From NCBI GenBank assembly GCA_013361475.1, contig JABFYB010000206.1:1-41319 (forward strand): 41,319 bases of DNA, given 5' to 3'. A model generated the notes under the pieces. The model saw only the letters and a program-made list of their open reading frames with translations, was not told the origin of the DNA and ran no database searches. The position numbers were made by a program, and so were the translations under genes. The stretch is from Hamadaea sp. (GTDB lineage: Bacteria; Actinomycetota; Actinomycetes; Mycobacteriales; Micromonosporaceae). Below, piece by piece: positions 1 through 8,036 of this stretch (positions are counted from its first letter, which is position 1; each line of letters opens with the position of its first letter).

Positions 1-12
1 CAGATTTGCCGC

Positions 13-909
13 ATGGATCGGTCCCTGCGCGCGGCACTGGACGCGGGCGACGGCTACGCGAATCGCGCCGACCATCCCGAGGTCCCGACCTGGGCGTGGT
101 CGAACGCCGTACGCCGAGGCCGGCTCGTTCGCATCGGGCCGGGCTTCTTCGCCGCCCCCGACTCCGTCGACCACGACCTCCGGCTTCGGGTCGCGTTGGC
201 GTACGGCCGTGGCACGGGAGCGCTCAGTCATCTGTCCGCGCTCGCCGTGCACGGCGTACGCGCGCAGCCGGAGGCCGAACCGATTCATCTCACCGTGCCG
301 GCGTCGGTTCGCCTCCGCAGCGCTGACGGCCTGGTCGTGCACCATCGCGACGTCCCGGAGTCGGCACTTCTCCGACGTCGTGGCTTCGAGGTGACCACGC
401 CGGCGGCGGCGTTGGTCGATTCCTGGCCGCTGCTGGAGCTCGCAGAACGGATCGGACTGATCATTCAGGCCACCGCCGATCGTCTCGCCTTGGCCGAGCA
501 CGTCCTCGGCGAGCTGCCATGGCGCCCTCATCTGCCCGGCCTCGCCGAGCTCCGGACGCTGGCGGGGCGCCTGATGAACGGATGCCGCAGCGCGCTGGAA
601 CTCTGGGGCGCCGACCACGTCTTCACCGGCCCCGACATGCCCCCGTTTCTGCGCCAGGCACCGATCATCCTGAACGGCCGTACTCATTACCTCGACGTCT
701 TCGCGGAAGCGGAACGGGTGGACTTCGAGCTGGACGGCGCGGCCTGGCACGGCAGCCCGGCGCAGCGGGAACGGGACCTGCGACGCGACTCGCAGCTGGC
801 GGCGGAGGGCATCCATGTGGTGCGGTTCAGCTATGCCCGGCTGATGCGCGAGCCACTCGTCGTACGCGATGAGGTGCGGCGAATCCTCGCCAAGCGACGA
901 GGACGGTGA
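13..909 (+). CDS. AbiEi-like / DUF559 endonuclease-fold protein
   Basis: A 298-residue protein. The N-terminal half resembles the AbiEi-type antitoxin winged-helix region, with the ALSHLSALAVHGV stretch near residues 70-82 that is typical of that family. The C-terminal ~100 residues look like DUF559, a Vsr-like restriction-endonuclease fold: residues reading LDVFAEAERVDFELDG, then a WHG, a run of Arg/Asp (RERDLRRDSQLAAEGIHVVRFSY) and a conserved Arg. Such proteins are common in actinobacteria as solitary genes and their biological role is not established; a DNA-related function is inference from fold. No AbiEii-like nucleotidyltransferase toxin follows, so a classical toxin-antitoxin pair is not supported. 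ATG at 13 fits the family start, but the promoter lies outside the window. The stop is 50 bp before the next gene's chosen start. Confidence 0.8.
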   Translation: MDRSLRAALDAGDGYANRADHPEVPTWAWSNAVRRGRLVRIGPGFFAAPDSVDHDLRLRVALAYGRGTGALSHLSALAVHGVRAQPEAEPIHLTVPASVRLRSADGLVVHHRDVPESALLRRRGFEVTTPAAALVDSWPLLELAERIGLIIQATADRLALAEHVLGELPWRPHLPGLAELRTLAGRLMNGCRSALELWGADHVFTGPDMPPFLRQAPIILNGRTHYLDVFAEAERVDFELDGAAWHGSPAQRERDLRRDSQLAAEGIHVVRFSYARLMREPLVVRDEVRRILAKRRGR

Positions 910-959
910 CACCTTCGCCGAGCGATGATCCACCGCCCGTTTCGTGGCAAGGTGGGGGC

Positions 960-1871
960 ATGCGGCTTGCTGTCTTCATCGAACCCCAGCTCGGGGCCTC
1001 CTACGACGACCAGCTCCGGATCGCCCAGCACGCCGAGGAACTCGGCTTCGAGGCGTTCTTCCGGTCCGACCACTTCCTGACCATGGGCAGTAACAGCGGC
1101 CTGCCCGGCCCGACCGACTCGTGGGCGACGCTCGCGGCGATCGCCGTACAGACGTCGCGGATTCGGCTGGGGACGCTGCTGACGTCGGCGACCTTCCGAT
1201 TCCCGGGCGTCCTGGCGATCACGGTCGCGCAGGTCGATCAGATGAGCCGCGGCCGGGTGGAGCTGGGGCTGGGGGCCGGTTGGTTCGAGGCGGAGCACAC
1301 GGCGTACGGGGTGCCCTTCCCACCGGTCCGCGAGCGGTTCGAGCGGTTGGCGGAGCAGCTCGCGATCGTCACCGGACTGTGGACCACGCCGGACGGCGAG
1401 CGCTTCTCGTTCCAGGGCAAGCATTACGAGCTGACCGACTCCCCGGCGCTGCCCAAGCCCGCGCAGTCGCCCCGGCCGCCGATCATCGTCGGCGGGCACG
1501 GCAAGCGGCGTACGCCGGACTTGGCGGCCCGGTTCGCCGACGAGTTCAACGTGCCGTTCGGCACCGTCGAGGCGACCGGCGACGCGTACGCCCGAGTCCG
1601 TGAGGCCTGCGCCAAGGCGGGCCGGGAAGCGCCGGTGTTCTCGGCGGCGCAGACGATCGCGGTCGGGCGGACCGATGCCGAGGCCCGGAAGCGGGCCGAG
1701 GCGATCGGTCAGCAGCCGCCGCTCTTCGGCACCCCCGCCCAGGTCGCCGAGCAGATCGGGCGGTTCGCCGAGCTGGGTGCGACCCGGCTCTTCCTGCAGG
1801 TGCTGGATCTGTCCGATCTGGACCATCTCGACGTGATCCAGGGTGACCTCGCCCCGCGGTTGACTCCATGA
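960..1871 (+). CDS. LLM class F420-dependent oxidoreductase (luciferase-like)
   Basis: A 303-residue luciferase-like monooxygenase-fold (TIM barrel) protein. It shows the family's N-terminal MRLAVFIEPQ strand, an EELGFEAFFRSDHF segment near residues 30-43, the TLLTSATFRFPGVLA region, the GRVELGLGAGWFEAEH motif around residues 95-110 and a PPIIVGGHGKRRTPDLAARFADEFN block. In actinobacteria this subfamily normally uses coenzyme F420 for hydride transfer; the substrate cannot be told. The frame is open back to a GTG at 906, overlapping the previous stop, but ATG at 960 is preferred because an AAGGTGGGGG ribosome-binding site precedes it and the fold begins there. It may be co-transcribed with the upstream gene, though no functional link is apparent. 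Confidence 0.88.
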   Translation: MRLAVFIEPQLGASYDDQLRIAQHAEELGFEAFFRSDHFLTMGSNSGLPGPTDSWATLAAIAVQTSRIRLGTLLTSATFRFPGVLAITVAQVDQMSRGRVELGLGAGWFEAEHTAYGVPFPPVRERFERLAEQLAIVTGLWTTPDGERFSFQGKHYELTDSPALPKPAQSPRPPIIVGGHGKRRTPDLAARFADEFNVPFGTVEATGDAYARVREACAKAGREAPVFSAAQTIAVGRTDAEARKRAEAIGQQPPLFGTPAQVAEQIGRFAELGATRLFLQVLDLSDLDHLDVIQGDLAPRLTP

Positions 1872-1909
1872 CCGACGGGTTGGGGGCGGTGGATGTCGGA
1901 CCGGCCGCC

Positions 1910-1915
1910 TAGACT
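1910..1915 (+). promoter_or_regulatory. Candidate -10 element of a leaderless promoter for the DUF4132 gene
   Basis: TAGACT fits the actinobacterial -10 pattern TANNNT and lies 8 nt before the GTG at 1924, so transcription would begin at or next to the start codon. No purine-rich ribosome-binding site lies between them. No good -35 is visible. Confidence 0.45.
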
Positions 1916-1923
1916 CCGGCGGC

Positions 1924-4284
1924 GTGGAGCTTTCGGCGTACGCGGCCGACCTCGTCCGGGTCGTCTCCGATCCCGTGGCGGCCCAGGACGATCCCTTGTC
2001 TCAGCAGCCGGTGATCGAGGCACGGCTGTCCGATCACGACCTCGGCGCGCTGGCGGTCGCGGCCTTGCGGCGGCTGCCCGGCTTCGGCTACTCCACGCTG
2101 ATGTACAGCCTCGATGTGGTGCTGCGGACGCGGCAGCCGCGGTTCACCCCGCAGACCTGCGCCGACCTCCTCGACGCGGTCGCGGGCCGGGCGGCTCGTG
2201 ACGTAGGCGGCCATCCGTCGTTCGCCGTGAACGCCTTGCTGCACTGCGACGGGCCGTGGCCGCCCAGCACGGCCAAGAGCGTCGGTTCGCTGCTGCGGTC
2301 GCTGCTCAGACACGGCCGGTTCGGCGCGCCCTACGCATTGGTCGCGCTCGCCGCGATCTCCGGTGGCCTGACCGGTGTCCTCGTCCGGCAGGTCTTCAAG
2401 AGCACCCTGCCGCCGATCGCTCAGGAGGAAATGTCCGTGCTGACGAAGATCGGTCCACCCGCCCTGTTGCCGATCGCCGAGTTGGGTGGCGACCGCGGCT
2501 ACGACCTGCCACCGCCGTCGTCGGATCAGTGGCGGCGCCTGGCCGAGTCCGACGAGTACCGGGCGCTCTGCTGGGACGCGCTGCGTACGGCGGCCGACCG
2601 CGCGGCTCGCATCCATAGTGGAGAGCTGCCGTTCGCCGCCGACAAGGCGTTCGACCATCTGGAGGTCGCCACCCTCGGCCGGGCCCTGCGCGTCCTGCTC
2701 CTGCTCGACGAACGTGAGCTGCCCGATCTGCTGCGGCCGCTGGTGTTCCAGGTCAGCGTGGCGCCGACGGCGGCCAAGACGCTGCCGTCGCAGGCGCTGC
2801 TCTACGAAGTCGCCCGGGCGGCCATCGACTTCCCGACGCCGGAAGTGCTGACCATCCTCCGCGAGGCCCGCTCCCGCGTACGCCACAAGGGCGTACCGAA
2901 GCAGTTGGATCGCAAGCTGAAGCTGATCGAGCTGGCGTTGGCCGATCGCCCGGAGGTCGCGACGCGGCTGCCCGATCTGGGCTTCGATCGCGAGGGCCGG
3001 CTGGAGATCGCGGCCGGTTCCCAGACGGCGGTGCTCGTTGCGACGGCCGGTGACGTCACGGTGAGCTGGCACGCGGACAACGGCAAGATCTCCGCGACCC
3101 CGTCCGCGGCGGTCAAACGCGACCATAAGGAGGTCGTGGCAGCGGCCCGGGATCTGCACAAGCGGGCGAAGGCCCACCATCGGTCGTTGACCCGAGCGCT
3201 GGAGAGCAGCATCGCGGCCCCGGCCGAGCAGACCGTGGAGCGGTGGCGCGCGGAACTCGGCGGAACCGGCCTCGGCCTTGCCGTGGCGCGCGGCCTGATC
3301 TGGGAAGTCGAGGTCGCCTCTGGTGAGTGGCGGTCGGTGGTGCCCGAGGAGGACGCCTTCGTGGACGTCGACGGGGTGGTCGTCAAACCGGACGCGACGG
3401 CCGCCATCCGGCTGTGGCATCCGATCCGGTCGAGCGCCGACGAGATCCGGGCCTGGCGTGATCTGTTCCTGGCCCGCGGCCTCCGTCAGCCGTTCAAGCA
3501 GGCCTTCCGCGAGATCTACCTGATCACTCCGGCCGAGGAGCAGAGCGGCGAGGAATCGCTCCGCTTCGCCGCGCACATCGTGCGCTACAAGCAGTTCTAC
3601 GCCCTCGTCAAAGGCCGGGGCTGGAGTACGCCGCTGCTCGGCCCCTGGGACGCCGGAGACTTCGCCGAAGCCGTCCGGGTGTTGCCGGGCGGCCACTGGC
3701 GAGTCGTCCTCGACCAGGAGTACGCCGACGCCGAGGACGAATGCGCGGTCACCGGCCGGATCAGGTTCCATCGCCGGGAGGACGGCAGCTTCCGGCCGGC
3801 CCGGGTGACCGAGGTGCCGCCGCTGCTGTTCAGCGAAGCCATGCGGGACGTCGACCTGTTCGTGGGGGTCACCTCGGTCGCGGGCGATCCGGAGTGGACT
3901 CAGCGCCGGGAGCAGCATCACGCGTACTGGTGGCAGTGCGGCTTCGGCGATCTCACCGAGACCGCGCGGAGTCGCCGGGACGCGTTGGAGGGTCTCCTGC
4001 CTCGGCTGGTCATCGCCGACCGCTGCGAGCTGCGGGATCGGTGGCTCATCGTGCGGGGCGCCCGGCGTACCTACAAGATCCATCTGGGCAGTGGCAATAT
4101 TCTGATGGAGCCGGACGACGCGTACCTGTGCATCGTGCCCGCCCACAAGAAGGCCGACCAGGTGTTCCTGCCGTTCAGCGACGATCGCCTGTCCCTCATC
4201 CTGAGCAAGGCGTTCCTGCTCGCCGAGGACGGCAAGATCACCGACGAGTCGATCCTCCGGCAGATCCACCCGGTCGGCAGCTGA
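1924..4284 (+). CDS. DUF4132 (MolR-like) family protein
   Basis: A 786-residue soluble protein. The C-terminal third carries the DUF4132 signature: a QPFKQAFREIYLITPAEE block near residues 520-540, RFAAHIVRYKQFYALVKGRGW just after it, and an end region YLCIVPAHKKADQVFLPF followed by LSLILSKAFLLAEDGKITD. The N-terminal ~400 residues are helical and Leu/Ala-rich, probably HEAT-like, with no recognised catalytic motif. DUF4132 proteins are linked by name to E. coli MolR, once implicated in molybdate metabolism, but the biochemical role is unknown. The GTG start at 1924 has no Shine-Dalgarno sequence and follows a TAGACT -10 element by 8 nt, suggesting leaderless translation. The gene ends convergently with the LysE-type exporter, 15 bp apart. 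Confidence 0.85.
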   Translation: MELSAYAADLVRVVSDPVAAQDDPLSQQPVIEARLSDHDLGALAVAALRRLPGFGYSTLMYSLDVVLRTRQPRFTPQTCADLLDAVAGRAARDVGGHPSFAVNALLHCDGPWPPSTAKSVGSLLRSLLRHGRFGAPYALVALAAISGGLTGVLVRQVFKSTLPPIAQEEMSVLTKIGPPALLPIAELGGDRGYDLPPPSSDQWRRLAESDEYRALCWDALRTAADRAARIHSGELPFAADKAFDHLEVATLGRALRVLLLLDERELPDLLRPLVFQVSVAPTAAKTLPSQALLYEVARAAIDFPTPEVLTILREARSRVRHKGVPKQLDRKLKLIELALADRPEVATRLPDLGFDREGRLEIAAGSQTAVLVATAGDVTVSWHADNGKISATPSAAVKRDHKEVVAAARDLHKRAKAHHRSLTRALESSIAAPAEQTVERWRAELGGTGLGLAVARGLIWEVEVASGEWRSVVPEEDAFVDVDGVVVKPDATAAIRLWHPIRSSADEIRAWRDLFLARGLRQPFKQAFREIYLITPAEEQSGEESLRFAAHIVRYKQFYALVKGRGWSTPLLGPWDAGDFAEAVRVLPGGHWRVVLDQEYADAEDECAVTGRIRFHRREDGSFRPARVTEVPPLLFSEAMRDVDLFVGVTSVAGDPEWTQRREQHHAYWWQCGFGDLTETARSRRDALEGLLPRLVIADRCELRDRWLIVRGARRTYKIHLGSGNILMEPDDAYLCIVPAHKKADQVFLPFSDDRLSLILSKAFLLAEDGKITDESILRQIHPVGS

Positions 4285-4299
4285 GCAGCCGGCGGTCGA

Positions 4300-4938
4300 T
4301 CAGTCGGCGGCGAGCCGGATCCCCAGCACGACCAGAGCCGTTCCCGCGACGGCGTCGGTCACCCGCCGGATGCGGACGGCGGCGGCCGCGCTGCCGGTCA
4401 GCCAGCGGCGGGCCAGCCCGACGCCGCCGATGATGAGCGCGAACCAGACCATCGCCTCGACGTCGTGCACCAACGCCAGCAGGACGCCCATCGGCAGCGC
4501 GGGCACGTCGGCCGGGAGGAACTGCGGCAGCATGGCGACATAGAAGACGCCGACCTTCGGGTTGAGCAGGTTGGTCGTCATCCCCCGGGCGAACGCCCGC
4601 CAAGGTGAGACCAGGGCGACGTCCACGTCGTCGGCCGCCGTCTTGGGCCGCCGGGCGTCCCGGAGCATCATGACGCCGAGGTAGATCAGGTAGATCGCAC
4701 CCGCCACCCGCATCACGGTGTACGCCGTGCGCGACGCCGTCAGCAGCACGGAGATCCCCGCCGCCGCGGCGGCGCCCCAGACGAGCGCGCTCGTGCAGAT
4801 CCCGAGGGCGGTGGCGAAGGCGTGCCGGCGTCCCTGGACGACCGCCGTACGCAGAACGAGGGCGGTGTCCACACCCGGGATGATGGTCAGCAACCCGGCG
4901 ACGACGGCGAACGAGACGACCGCGGTGGTGAAGTCCAT
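4300..4938 (-). CDS. LysE/RhtB family amino-acid exporter
   Basis: A 212-residue integral membrane protein of the LysE/RhtB translocator family, which exports amino acids or related small molecules. It has the family's N-terminal segment with TIIPGVDTALVLRTAVVQGRR (family signature PGP/PGVD followed by a G-R-R loop, residues ~24-39), a GICTSALVWGAAAAAG helix, the AIYLIYLGVMMLRDARR block near residues 80-97, and three further helices after a short hydrophilic loop; six hydrophobic segments in all, the usual number. The substrate is unknown. It lies downstream of aroA on the same strand but is separated by a strong hairpin and has its own TAGGGT -10 element, so it is probably expressed independently. 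A homoserine, threonine or aromatic substrate is possible but only a guess. Confidence 0.88.
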   Translation of the reverse strand: MDFTTAVVSFAVVAGLLTIIPGVDTALVLRTAVVQGRRHAFATALGICTSALVWGAAAAAGISVLLTASRTAYTVMRVAGAIYLIYLGVMMLRDARRPKTAADDVDVALVSPWRAFARGMTTNLLNPKVGVFYVAMLPQFLPADVPALPMGVLLALVHDVEAMVWFALIIGGVGLARRWLTGSAAAAVRIRRVTDAVAGTALVVLGIRLAAD

Positions 4939-4946
4939 GGACCTTC

Positions 4947-4952
4947 ACCCTA
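4947..4952 (-). promoter_or_regulatory. Candidate -10 element for the LysE-type gene
   Basis: On the minus strand TAGGGT (4952 to 4947) is followed after 8 nt by the ATG at 4938. The spacing predicts a leaderless or nearly leaderless mRNA. The short GAAGG in between is only 2 nt from the ATG, too close for a normal ribosome-binding site. The -35 region would fall inside the inverted repeat at 4962-5020. Confidence 0.4.
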
Positions 4953-4961
4953 CCGCTGCAT

Positions 4962-5020
4962 GCAGATCACGGATACGCCTGCCAACGGCAGCCAAGATCA
5001 CATGCGTAACCGTGATCTGC
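4962..5020 (-). terminator. Long stem-loop after aroA, probable terminator of the his/aroA operon
   Basis: Seventeen-base arms GCAGATCACGGATACGC (4962-4978) and GCGTAACCGTGATCTGC (5004-5020) pair with a single mismatch. Inside is a second hairpin CTGCC-AAC-GGCAG (4979-4991) plus a 12-nt bulge that holds another GATCAC. The stem begins 2 nt after the aroA stop (5025-5023), the usual place for a terminator; there is no T run, which is common in high-GC actinobacteria. Confidence 0.7.
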
Positions 5021-5022
5021 GG

Positions 5023-6258
5023 CTAGGGCGACGCGGGGAAGGCGGCGTGGAAGACCGAGTGGAACGTCGGGAAGGTCTTCTTGACGCAGTCCGGGTCGTC
5101 CAGTGTGATCCCGGGCGTACGCAGGCCGGTGACGCTGAAGCTCATCGCGATGCGATGATCCCGCTCGGTCAGGATCTCGGCCGCCTGGGGCTGACCGGGC
5201 TGGATCTCGATCCAGTCCCGTCCGGTCTCGACGGCGATGCCGAGGCGGCGCAGATTCACCGCACACGTCTCCAGCCGGTCGCACTCCTTCACCCGGGTGT
5301 TGTAGACGTCCTCGATGCGGACCGGCGACGAGGCGTACGGCGCGATCGCGGCGAGCGTCGGCATCGTGTCGGAGATGTCCCGCATGTTCACGGTCACCCC
5401 GCCGAGCCGCCCGTTCTCCGGGCCGATCACCGTCACCGCTTCGGGCTCTACGCGTACCGTCGCGCCCATCTGGGCCAGGACGTCGACGAACCGCACGTCG
5501 CCCTGCAAGCTCTCGCTGCCCAGACCGCGGACCGTGACCTCGCGGCCGGTCATCGCGGCGGCGGCGAAGAAGTAGCTGGCGCTGGAGGCGTCCGGCTCGA
5601 TCAGGTAGTCGCGGGCCTGGTAGCCGCCGGGCGCGACGGTGAAGGTGTCGCCCGACCAGTCGACCGTGGCCCCGAACCGGCGCATCATGGCGAGGGTGAT
5701 CTCGATGTACGGCACCGAGACCAGGTCACCCACTCGGATGACGAGCCCGTCCGCCGTGAGCGGGCCGAGCATGAGCAGCGCGGTCAGGAACTGCGACGAC
5801 AGCGAGGCGTCGAGGGTGAGCGTGCCGCCCTTGACCCCGTCCGCCTGAACGGTGAGCGGCAGATGGCCCTCGGCCTCGTCGCAGGTGACCTCGACCCCGA
5901 GCTGCCGCAGCGCGTCGACCAGCGGGGCGACCGGGCGGCGGCGCATCTGCTCGGACGCGTCGAAGCGGAACGTGCCGTGCCCGGCCGCGACCAGGGCGGG
6001 CAGGAAGCGGGAGGCCGTACCGGCGTCCCTCGTGTAGACGCTCGCGCTACCGGACGGACCATGCGGCAGGCCCGCGACGGTCCAGACGTCGTGGTCGAAC
6101 GTCACGTCGTAGCCGAGCGTCCGCAGGCCATAGGCGAACGCCTCGGTGTCGTCGGAGGCGAGCGGCTGGCGCAGCGCGCTCACGCCGTCGGCGGCCGCCG
6201 CCAGGAACAGCGCCCGCGCCATCACCGACTTCGACCCCGGAATCACAATATCCGTCAC
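5023..6258 (-). CDS. aroA: 3-phosphoshikimate 1-carboxyvinyltransferase (EPSP synthase)
   Basis: A 411-residue EPSP synthase, which joins shikimate 3-phosphate and phosphoenolpyruvate in the shikimate pathway. Visible active-site residues are Lys10, Ser11 and Arg15 (PGSKSVMAR), the PEP-binding loop DAGTASR (78-84), Arg108, Gln156 (SSQF), Asp297 (DISDTMP), Glu325 and Arg328 (RVKECDR), Arg369 (DHRIAM) and the lysines at 393-394 (KKTFP). All the expected catalytic positions are filled, so it should be active. Compared with E. coli, the loop has Asp for Asn94 and Phe for Pro101; Pro101 is a position where substitutions change glyphosate sensitivity. The GTG start overlaps the priA stop (GTGA), so translation is coupled to priA. 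It could be the sole aroA or a paralogue; the window cannot tell. Confidence 0.93.
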   Translation of the reverse strand: MTDIVIPGSKSVMARALFLAAAADGVSALRQPLASDDTEAFAYGLRTLGYDVTFDHDVWTVAGLPHGPSGSASVYTRDAGTASRFLPALVAAGHGTFRFDASEQMRRRPVAPLVDALRQLGVEVTCDEAEGHLPLTVQADGVKGGTLTLDASLSSQFLTALLMLGPLTADGLVIRVGDLVSVPYIEITLAMMRRFGATVDWSGDTFTVAPGGYQARDYLIEPDASSASYFFAAAAMTGREVTVRGLGSESLQGDVRFVDVLAQMGATVRVEPEAVTVIGPENGRLGGVTVNMRDISDTMPTLAAIAPYASSPVRIEDVYNTRVKECDRLETCAVNLRRLGIAVETGRDWIEIQPGQPQAAEILTERDHRIAMSFSVTGLRTPGITLDDPDCVKKTFPTFHSVFHAAFPASP

Positions 6259-6980
6259 GCTTCCTCCAGAGCCGCGAGCGCCTCGGCGACCGTGAACGCC
6301 CCGGCGTACAGGGCCTTCCCGGCGATGACGCCTTCGACGCCCTCCTTCTCCAGGGTGGCCAGCGCCCGCAGATCGTCCAGAGTGGAGACGCCGCCGCTCG
6401 CCACGACCGGCTTGTCGGTCGCGCCGCAGACGTCGCGCAGCAGCTGCAGGTTCGGCCCGGTCATCGTGCCGTCGCGGTGGACGTCGGTCACGACGTACCG
6501 CGCGCAGCCCGCGCGCTCCAGACGGGCCAGCACGTCGAACAGGTCACCGCCGTCGCGGGTCCAGCCTCGCGCCGAGAGGGTACGCCCACGGACGTCCAGC
6601 CCTATGGCGACACGGTCGGCGTACTCCCCGACGACGCGATCGCACCACTCCGGGTCCTCCAGCGCGGCGGTGCCGATGTTGACCCGGGCGGCCCCGGTCG
6701 CCAGCGCCCGGCGCAGCGACTCGTCATCGCGAATGCCCCCGGAGAGCTCGACCTTGCAGTCCAACGCGGCCACGACGCCGGCGAGCTGCTCGGCGTTGGA
6801 GCCCCGGCCGAACGCGGCGTCCAGGTCGACGAGATGAATCCACTGCGCCCCCTGCCGGGCGAAGTCCAGCGCCGCCTCCAGCGGATCGCCGTACGCCGTC
6901 TCCGTGCCCGCCGCGCCCTGCACCAGGCGTACGGCCTGGCCCCCGGCGACGTCGACGGCCGGCAGCAGCTCCAGTGTCAT
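6255..6980 (-). CDS. priA: Phosphoribosyl isomerase A (HisA/TrpF bifunctional)
   Basis: A 241-residue TIM barrel that isomerises ProFAR in histidine biosynthesis. In actinobacteria the PriA form also performs the TrpF step of tryptophan biosynthesis. Catalytic aspartates are Asp10 ([15 protein letters not shown]) and Asp129 (IGLDVRG). The PriA-like loop [13 protein letters not shown] (133-145) and phosphate-binding glycines ([10 protein letters not shown] near 78-86, [13 protein letters not shown] near 196) are present. PriA rather than plain HisA is inferred from the taxon and the Arg/Trp loop. The ATG at 6980 is preceded by GAGGAGAG, the second of two copies of a 23-bp unit. The gene ends in a GTGA overlap with aroA, so one transcript couples a His/Trp enzyme to a shikimate enzyme. 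Confidence 0.95.
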   Translation of the reverse strand: MTLELLPAVDVAGGQAVRLVQGAAGTETAYGDPLEAALDFARQGAQWIHLVDLDAAFGRGSNAEQLAGVVAALDCKVELSGGIRDDESLRRALATGAARVNIGTAALEDPEWCDRVVGEYADRVAIGLDVRGRTLSARGWTRDGGDLFDVLARLERAGCARYVVTDVHRDGTMTGPNLQLLRDVCGATDKPVVASGGVSTLDDLRALATLEKEGVEGVIAGKALYAGAFTVAEALAALEEA

Positions 6981-7108
6981 GCTCTCTCACTCTCTCCTCG
7001 GCGCTGGATGCGCACTCTCTTCGGCGCTGGATGCGCGCTGGATCAGGGATCCCGGTCGAATCTTGACTCATGATTCGACACGAAACCCTGATCCAGCGCG
7101 CGAAGAAG
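6981..7108 (-). promoter_or_regulatory. Structured leader of priA with duplicated ribosome-binding region
   Basis: In transcript order: a 16-base arm GCGCGCTGGATCAGGG (7101 to 7086), an inner hairpin GTCGAATC/GATTCGAC (7079-7072 with 7062-7055, loop 9 nt), the perfect complementary arm CCCTGATCCAGCGCGC (7048 to 7033), and then two copies of a ~23-bp unit starting GCGCATCCAGCGCCGA and ending in an A/G-rich Shine-Dalgarno-like stretch. The nonamer ATCCAGCGC therefore occurs three times (7043-7035, 7032-7024, 7009-7001), each able to pair with the single GCGCTGGAT in the first arm. It may act as a terminator or attenuator between the upstream genes and priA, or as a translational switch. Confidence 0.6.
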
Positions 7109-7423
7109 TCACTTGTCGAAGGCCACGACGGCGAGCACCGGCAGGATCAGGATCAGCAGTAGCGACAGGGCGATACTGAGCGCGACCGAGCCGGCGAGCG
7201 TCCAGATCAGGACGAGGCCGAGCGCGAGGACGAGCCCGATCACCGACCGCTGACCGCGGTTCCAGCGAGCCAGCCGCCCGGTGCGGCCGGGGCGCAGCCC
7301 CCGGAGCCGGGCGGTGATCCGTCGCCGCTTCGCCCGGCGTGCCTCGGTCCGCGCCCGCTTCTCCCGCAGTTTGAGCTGCTCGGCTTCCCGCTCGGCCCGC
7401 CGGCGCGCGCGTTCTTTACTCAA
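7109..7423 (-). CDS. Small basic membrane protein in the his operon
   Basis: A 104-residue protein of unknown function. Residues 1-58 are extremely rich in Arg, Lys and Glu (a probable cytoplasmic helix or coiled region), and residues 61-100 form one long or two closely spaced hydrophobic segments ending VLAVVAFDK. There is no signal peptide cleavage site. The start is a TTG at 7423 that overlaps the hisH stop by 8 nt, so the gene is translated with the his operon. It is followed by the hairpin-rich leader of priA. Nothing in the sequence shows an enzymatic role; an accessory or regulatory membrane role is only inference from operon membership. Confidence 0.75.
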   Translation of the reverse strand: MSKERARRRAEREAEQLKLREKRARTEARRAKRRRITARLRGLRPGRTGRLARWNRGQRSVIGLVLALGLVLIWTLAGSVALSIALSLLLILILPVLAVVAFDK

Positions 7424-8036
7424 GGGTCTCGACCCAGGCTCGCAGCAGCCCGGCCCCGGCCGCGCCGGACTTCTCCGGGTGGAACTGGGTGACGCTGAGC
7501 GGACCGGCTTCGACCGCGGCCACGAAGACCGCGCCCTCGTGTTCGGTCGTCGTGACGAGCGCGTCCGACTCGTCGAAGTCCGTCGGCGAGGCGGCGAACG
7601 AGTGCACGAAGTAGAACCGGGCGTCCGGCTCGGTGAACAGCCGCGACGCGGGTGGGACGTCGACGGTGTTCCAGCCGATGTGCGGCACTCGGCGTACGGG
7701 CAGCTTGGTGACCCGGCCGGGCAGGAGACCGAGTCCCGGGGTGACGACCCCGTGCTCGTCGCCCTCGGCGAACATCACCTGGGCACCTACGCAGATGCCG
7801 AGGACCGGGCGACCGGCCGCGACCCGTTCGGCGATGACCGGCCCCGCCTTGGCCTCCTCGATGCCCGCCATGCAGGCCGCGAACGCGCCGACGCCCGGCA
7901 CCACCAGGCCGTCGGCGTCGGCCGCCGCGGTCAGGTCGTCGGTGACGGTCACCCGTGCGCCGGTGGCCGCGACCGCGCGTTCGGCCGAGCGGAGGTTGCC
8001 GGAGCCGTAGTCGAGGATGGTGACCGAGGGAGCCAT
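7416..8036 (-). CDS. hisH: Imidazole glycerol phosphate synthase, glutamine amidotransferase subunit
   Basis: A 206-residue class I glutamine amidotransferase that supplies ammonia to HisF in histidine biosynthesis. The nucleophile is Cys82 in GICVGAQVMF, the His-Glu pair lies in SVTQFHPEKSG near the C-terminus, and the oxyanion region PGVGAF is at 47-52. The N-terminal YGSGNLRSAERA motif (10-21) is typical of HisH. ATG at 8036 shares one base with the stop of the upstream small gene (TGATG), which fixes the start and indicates coupling. The partner hisF is not in this window. Confidence 0.95.
   Translation of the reverse strand: MAPSVTILDYGSGNLRSAERAVAATGARVTVTDDLTAAADADGLVVPGVGAFAACMAGIEEAKAGPVIAERVAAGRPVLGICVGAQVMFAEGDEHGVVTPGLGLLPGRVTKLPVRRVPHIGWNTVDVPPASRLFTEPDARFYFVHSFAASPTDFDESDALVTTTEHEGAVFVAAVEAGPLSVTQFHPEKSGAAGAGLLRAWVETLE

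Noticed and set aside
1909-4269. Long open frame of 786 codons on the minus strand opposite the DUF4132 gene
   Set aside because: It mirrors the plus-strand gene in a high-GC genome; the translation is Arg/Gln/Pro-rich with no family motif, while the plus strand shows clear DUF4132 blocks.
4822-6837. 671-codon plus-strand frame across aroA and priA
   Set aside because: Antisense shadow of two well-recognised enzymes; composition (Arg, Asp, Gly, His) is typical of shadow translation.
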